Part shown: piece by piece, positions 14,743 through 17,054 of the stretch
How positions within the stretch are numbered: position 1 is the first letter of the stretch
Layout: each line of letters starts with the position of its first letter
NCBI GenBank assembly: GCA_041685645.1
Contig: JAWLFI010000036.1
Location: 1-17,054 of the forward strand
Length of the DNA stretch: 17,054 nt
Source: JAWLFI01 sp041685645
GTDB taxonomy: Bacteria; Bacteroidota; Bacteroidia; Chitinophagales; Saprospiraceae
Reading direction: 5' to 3'
Translations under genes and position numbers: made by a program
The notes under the pieces: model-generated
What the model was told of the DNA's origin: nothing
What the model saw: only the letters and a program-made list of their open reading frames with translations
Databases searched by the model: none

Positions 14743-15447
14743 TTATAGGTTTGAGGTGGGAAAACTATTTACTGCATGACTATCGTACCCATAGGCTTTT
14801 AATTGATCCCGAGTACTCCTGATCTCGGATTCGTTTGCAAAGGGACCAATCAAAACAATTGAGATATCGTCTTTTTCATGCACGAGGACCGGTCGGTCTA
14901 GAATCCGGCTCATTCGGTGCCGGAAATTTTCAGCTTCAGCCTTATCTGAGAATGCTCCAGTTTGAAGAAATAATTTTTCAGATTCTTTCGAATCTTGAGA
15001 TGACTCGATATTCGTCTTTTTTGATTCAGTTGTAAATACCGATAACTCAGGACGTATTAGAGCATTCTGTAGTTGGGTGGGTGAAAGTGCTCTATCATAT
15101 CGCTGAAGAATTTTTCCCTTGGATGAAAAGATAATTAGGGTAGGGACATGCTCCACGTTGTAATATTTCTTTAAGGTATGTCCGTCAAAATCATTGACAT
15201 CTACTTTGACTCCTACATAGGATTGACTAATAATGCTCTGCACAGATGGGGTGGAAAAACTCTGGAATCCTTTTTCACAGGGGGAGCATTGATCCTGGTT
15301 AAAAAAAATGAAATACGGTCGGTTGAGTTCGATGGCTGACTTTCTTGCACTAATGTAATTGTCCGCCCACATCTGCAGAGAATCATCTGTAGAAGGGGCG
15401 ACAGCCATAAATGCGAGTCCCATAAAAAAGGTGAATATGATATGCAT
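14743..15447 (-). CDS. Thioredoxin-fold protein fused to a SPOR domain
   Basis: A 234-residue protein predicted to act in the periplasm. The start is set at 15447 (MHIIFTFFMGLAFMAVAPS), which gives a clean signal peptide; an in-frame ATG at 15504 would add 19 residues, and a promoter-like pair lies inside that extension. Residues about 20-140 form a thioredoxin domain with a CSPC active site (C54, C57 in DQCSPCEKG), cis-proline P102 (VEHVPTLIIF) and a DVNDFD strand. A Ser/Lys/Glu-rich linker follows, then a SPOR domain (about 158-227; KLFLQTGAFSDKAEAENFRHR, SIVLIGPFANESE). SPOR domains bind peptidoglycan stripped of stem peptides, often at division sites. The combination suggests a redox protein held at the cell wall, with CxxC either reducing or oxidising envelope proteins. 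The stop is 2 bp before hutI. Substrate unknown. Confidence 0.85.
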   Translation of the reverse strand: MHIIFTFFMGLAFMAVAPSTDDSLQMWADNYISARKSAIELNRPYFIFFNQDQCSPCEKGFQSFSTPSVQSIISQSYVGVKVDVNDFDGHTLKKYYNVEHVPTLIIFSSKGKILQRYDRALSPTQLQNALIRPELSVFTTESKKTNIESSQDSKESEKLFLQTGAFSDKAEAENFRHRMSRILDRPVLVHEKDDISIVLIGPFANESEIRSTRDQLKAYGYDSHAVNSFPTSNL

Positions 15448-15469
15448 AAATCTAACAACAGTTTTACTT

Positions 15470-15499
15470 ATAATATAGAACTTCAACAATCGTACCAAA
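15470..15499 (-). promoter_or_regulatory. Candidate promoter of the thioredoxin-SPOR/hutI/SprB operon
   Basis: On the minus strand TTTG (15496-15499) is followed after 18 bases by TATATTAT (15470-15477), a partial match to TAnnTTTG. It ends 22 bases before the ATG at 15447. If used, transcription would start inside the longer reading frame beginning at 15504, which supports the shorter start. The -7 match is imperfect. Confidence 0.35.
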
Positions 15500-15515
15500 G
15501 GCAATTAGGAAGAAA

Positions 15516-15550
15516 TTTGAGAGGGAGCTTGATTTTTTTTTTTAACTTAA
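15516..15550 (+). promoter_or_regulatory. Candidate fabH promoter with an 11-T run in its spacer
   Basis: TTTG (15516-15519) and TAACTTAA (15543-15550, partial match to TAnnTTTG) are 23 bases apart. An uninterrupted run of 11 T (15533-15543) fills much of the spacer and touches the -7 box. The box ends 22 bases before the fabH ATG. A gap of 23 is longer than the usual 19, so activity may depend on the length of the run. Confidence 0.3.
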
Positions 15551-15572
15551 CGCCCTAAAATAGTTAAAAACT

Positions 15573-16568
15573 ATGAAACAAATACGTGCAGCAATTACTG
15601 GAGTGGAAGGCTGGGTGCCGGACAATGTTTTGTCCAACAAGGATTTAGAGAAAATGGTGGATACCAATGATGAATGGATAAAATCCCGGACAGGAATTGA
15701 AGAGCGACGGATTTTGAAGAAGAAAGGTGCAGCAACCTCTTATATGTGTGTAAAAGCAATGGAGGGCTTGATGGCCAAAACGGGTTTACAGCCGGATGAG
15801 ATAGACTTATTGATCGTAGGCACTGTTACTGAGGATTACCATTTTCCCGACACAGCGAATTTGGTCTTATATGAGATTGGAGCGACGAATGCTTTCGGCT
15901 ACGATATTCATGCGGCTTGTTCCGGATTTCTCTTTTCACTAGCTACAGCGGCCCAGTTTATTAGCTCTGGCTTGTATAAAAAGGTCGTTGTTATTGGTGC
16001 TGACATGATGAGTTCCATAGTAGATTATACAGATCGAAAGACCTGTATTCTTTTTGGTGATGGAGCGGGAGCTGTATTGTTAGAACCCGATACAGAGGGC
16101 TATGGCATTCAGGATATGGAGTTGAAAGGAGATGGTTCAGGAGCAAAATATTTACACATGAAGGCTGGTGGGTCAAAGCGGAGACCCAGTTTTGAAACGG
16201 TCAAGAATAAAGAACACGTAGTGTACCAGGAGGGTCGCCCGGTGTTTAAGGCGGCGATTCATGGTATGAGTTCAGTGATTAAAGATATAATGAGACGTCA
16301 GGAAATGACGAATGAAGATGTTCAATGGGTGGTTCCTCATCAAGCCAATTTGAGGATTATTCAATCAGTAGCTAAGGCTTTGGACTTTCCCATTGAGAAG
16401 GTTATGATAAATATTCAAAAATACGGTAACACGACCTCTGCTACAATTCCTCTGTGTTTATGGGAGTGGGAAGAAAAGCTAAAACGAGGGGACAATGTCA
16501 TGCTTACATCTTTTGGCGGAGGGTTTACCTGGGGAGCCATTTTGATCCGATGGGGTTATGATGGATAA
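15573..16568 (+). CDS. fabH: Beta-ketoacyl-ACP synthase III (FabH)
   Basis: A 331-residue cytoplasmic condensing enzyme that joins an acyl-CoA primer to malonyl-ACP to start fatty-acid synthesis. The catalytic triad is C116 (DIHAACSGFLF), H256 (VVPHQANLRI) and N286 (KYGNTTSAT). Family motifs also include DEWIKSRTGIEERR near the N-terminus, ILFGDGAGAVLL, and FGGGFTWGAILIRW at the end. Length matches the family, and the triad is complete. Acyl primer preference (acetyl or branched) cannot be read. Bacteroidota often carry more than one FabH, so this may be the main or an accessory copy. It is followed by efp on the same strand after 130 bp. It is divergent from the thioredoxin-SPOR operon. Confidence 0.95.
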   Translation: MKQIRAAITGVEGWVPDNVLSNKDLEKMVDTNDEWIKSRTGIEERRILKKKGAATSYMCVKAMEGLMAKTGLQPDEIDLLIVGTVTEDYHFPDTANLVLYEIGATNAFGYDIHAACSGFLFSLATAAQFISSGLYKKVVVIGADMMSSIVDYTDRKTCILFGDGAGAVLLEPDTEGYGIQDMELKGDGSGAKYLHMKAGGSKRRPSFETVKNKEHVVYQEGRPVFKAAIHGMSSVIKDIMRRQEMTNEDVQWVVPHQANLRIIQSVAKALDFPIEKVMINIQKYGNTTSATIPLCLWEWEEKLKRGDNVMLTSFGGGFTWGAILIRWGYDG

Positions 16569-16668
16569 AAAGAGTATGGTTTTGGTGAAGTATGAAATTG
16601 CAATATTTCAGGATTGACTTTTAGAATAGAGGCAGGGAAATCAATTATAGAATTTATGGGAGTTTCTG

Positions 16669-16676
16669 TATCTTCG
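16669..16676 (+). promoter_or_regulatory. Candidate -7 box of efp (TATCTTCG)
   Basis: TATCTTCG matches TAnnTTTG at all but one of the six defined positions and ends 22 bases before the efp ATG at 16699. No -33 TTTG is seen at 19 bases upstream. A separate promoter for efp in the 130-bp gap is plausible, since no strong terminator is seen after fabH. Confidence 0.35.
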
Positions 16677-16698
16677 TTGCGGAATTAAAACAGCATGA

Positions 16699-17054
16699 AT
16701 GGCAAATACATCAGATATACGGAATGGTTTGTGCATGGAATACAATAACGATATTTATATGGTATCGGAATTTCAGCATGTAAAACCCGGTAAGGGCAAT
16801 GCCTTTGTAAGAACCAAGTTAAAGAGTTTAACTACCGGGAAAATAATTGAGAACACATTTCCCGCAGGGCACAAAATCGATGAGGTTAGAGTGGAGCGCC
16901 GCCCTCATCAGTTTCTATACAGTGATGATATGGGGTATCACTTCATGAACACTGAAACCTTCGAGCAAGTAGCGATTCAGGATGACCTGATCGATAATGC
17001 TCAATATTTAAAGGAGGGTGCGATGGTGGATATTCTTTTTCACGCAGAAAAGGA
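16699..17054 (+). CDS. efp: Elongation factor P (5' part, runs off the window)
   Basis: The first 118 codons of EF-P, which binds ribosomes stalled at polyproline stretches and promotes peptide-bond formation. The N-terminus MANTSDIRNGLCMEYNNDIY and the loop VKPGKGNAFVRTK are diagnostic. The tip lysine is K32, matching the position modified as K34 in E. coli, and the PGKG context is that of the lysine-type EF-P; no modification gene is in the window. The KOW-like domain I is complete, and the OB domain II begins near residue 65 (RRPHQFLYSDDMGYHFMN) and is cut at the window end. In many Bacteroidota efp is followed by accB and accC; with fabH upstream this would make a lipid-synthesis neighbourhood, but that lies outside the window. 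Confidence 0.95.
   Translation, partial: MANTSDIRNGLCMEYNNDIYMVSEFQHVKPGKGNAFVRTKLKSLTTGKIIENTFPAGHKIDEVRVERRPHQFLYSDDMGYHFMNTETFEQVAIQDDLIDNAQYLKEGAMVDILFHAEK

Noticed and set aside
15448..15504. Longer start of the thioredoxin-SPOR protein at 15504
   Set aside because: The start at 15447 gives a compact signal peptide, and a promoter-like pair (15470-15499) lies within the extension. The longer form is possible but less likely.
16593..16610. Hairpin TGAAAT/ATTTCA after fabH as a terminator
   Set aside because: The stem is six A/T-rich pairs with no adjoining T-run, so it is too weak to call.

Overview
The window comes from a member of the Bacteroidota, most likely a Saprospiria/Lewinella-like gliding or marine bacterium (an inference from gene content; no rRNA is present). 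The signs are a PorX-type regulator of type IX secretion (T9SS), three predicted T9SS cargo proteins (two ending in the gliding-motility-type C-terminal domain, one in the type A Por sorting domain), arrays of SprB-like repeats, start codons without Shine-Dalgarno sequences, and several TAnnTTTG -7 boxes typical of the Bacteroidota housekeeping sigma factor.

Layout. 1-308: a GC-rich, foldable non-coding element (about 12-137) resembling a widespread Bacteroidota intergenic repeat, then an AT-rich leader with a possible 18-codon upstream ORF, then porX (+, 309-1874). porX converges, with two bases between the stop codons, on a minus-strand pair: tatC (2338-3153) and a small two-helix membrane protein (1877-2332). 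A 78-bp divergent promoter region separates tatC from a plus-strand group: a CaCA-family calcium/sodium antiporter, a YbaB/EbfC protein and a secreted LamG-domain T9SS cargo protein (3232-5702).

5773-15447 is one long co-directional minus-strand block. In transcription order it holds a thioredoxin-SPOR fusion, imidazolonepropionase (hutI), a 1004-residue cohesin-like/SprB-repeat protein with a type A sorting domain, and a 1533-residue cohesin-like/SprB-repeat protein with a gliding-type C-terminal domain. The first three are 2 and 10 bp apart and look like an operon. The giant gene has its own good promoter match. A divergent intergenic region with an 11-T run leads to fabH (+) and the 5' part of efp (+), which runs off the window.

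How the genes may fit together. PorX is a known regulator of T9SS in other Bacteroidota, and three of the other genes encode predicted T9SS substrates. The two large cargo proteins share the same order (signal peptide, cohesin-like domain, SprB repeats with paired cysteines) but end in different T9SS sorting domains. The envelope thioredoxin-SPOR protein encoded upstream could act on those cysteines; this is a hypothesis only. The remaining genes are housekeeping: protein export (tatC), ion homeostasis, nucleoid binding, histidine breakdown, fatty-acid initiation and translation of polyproline stretches. I see no CRISPR array, transposase, tRNA or rRNA.
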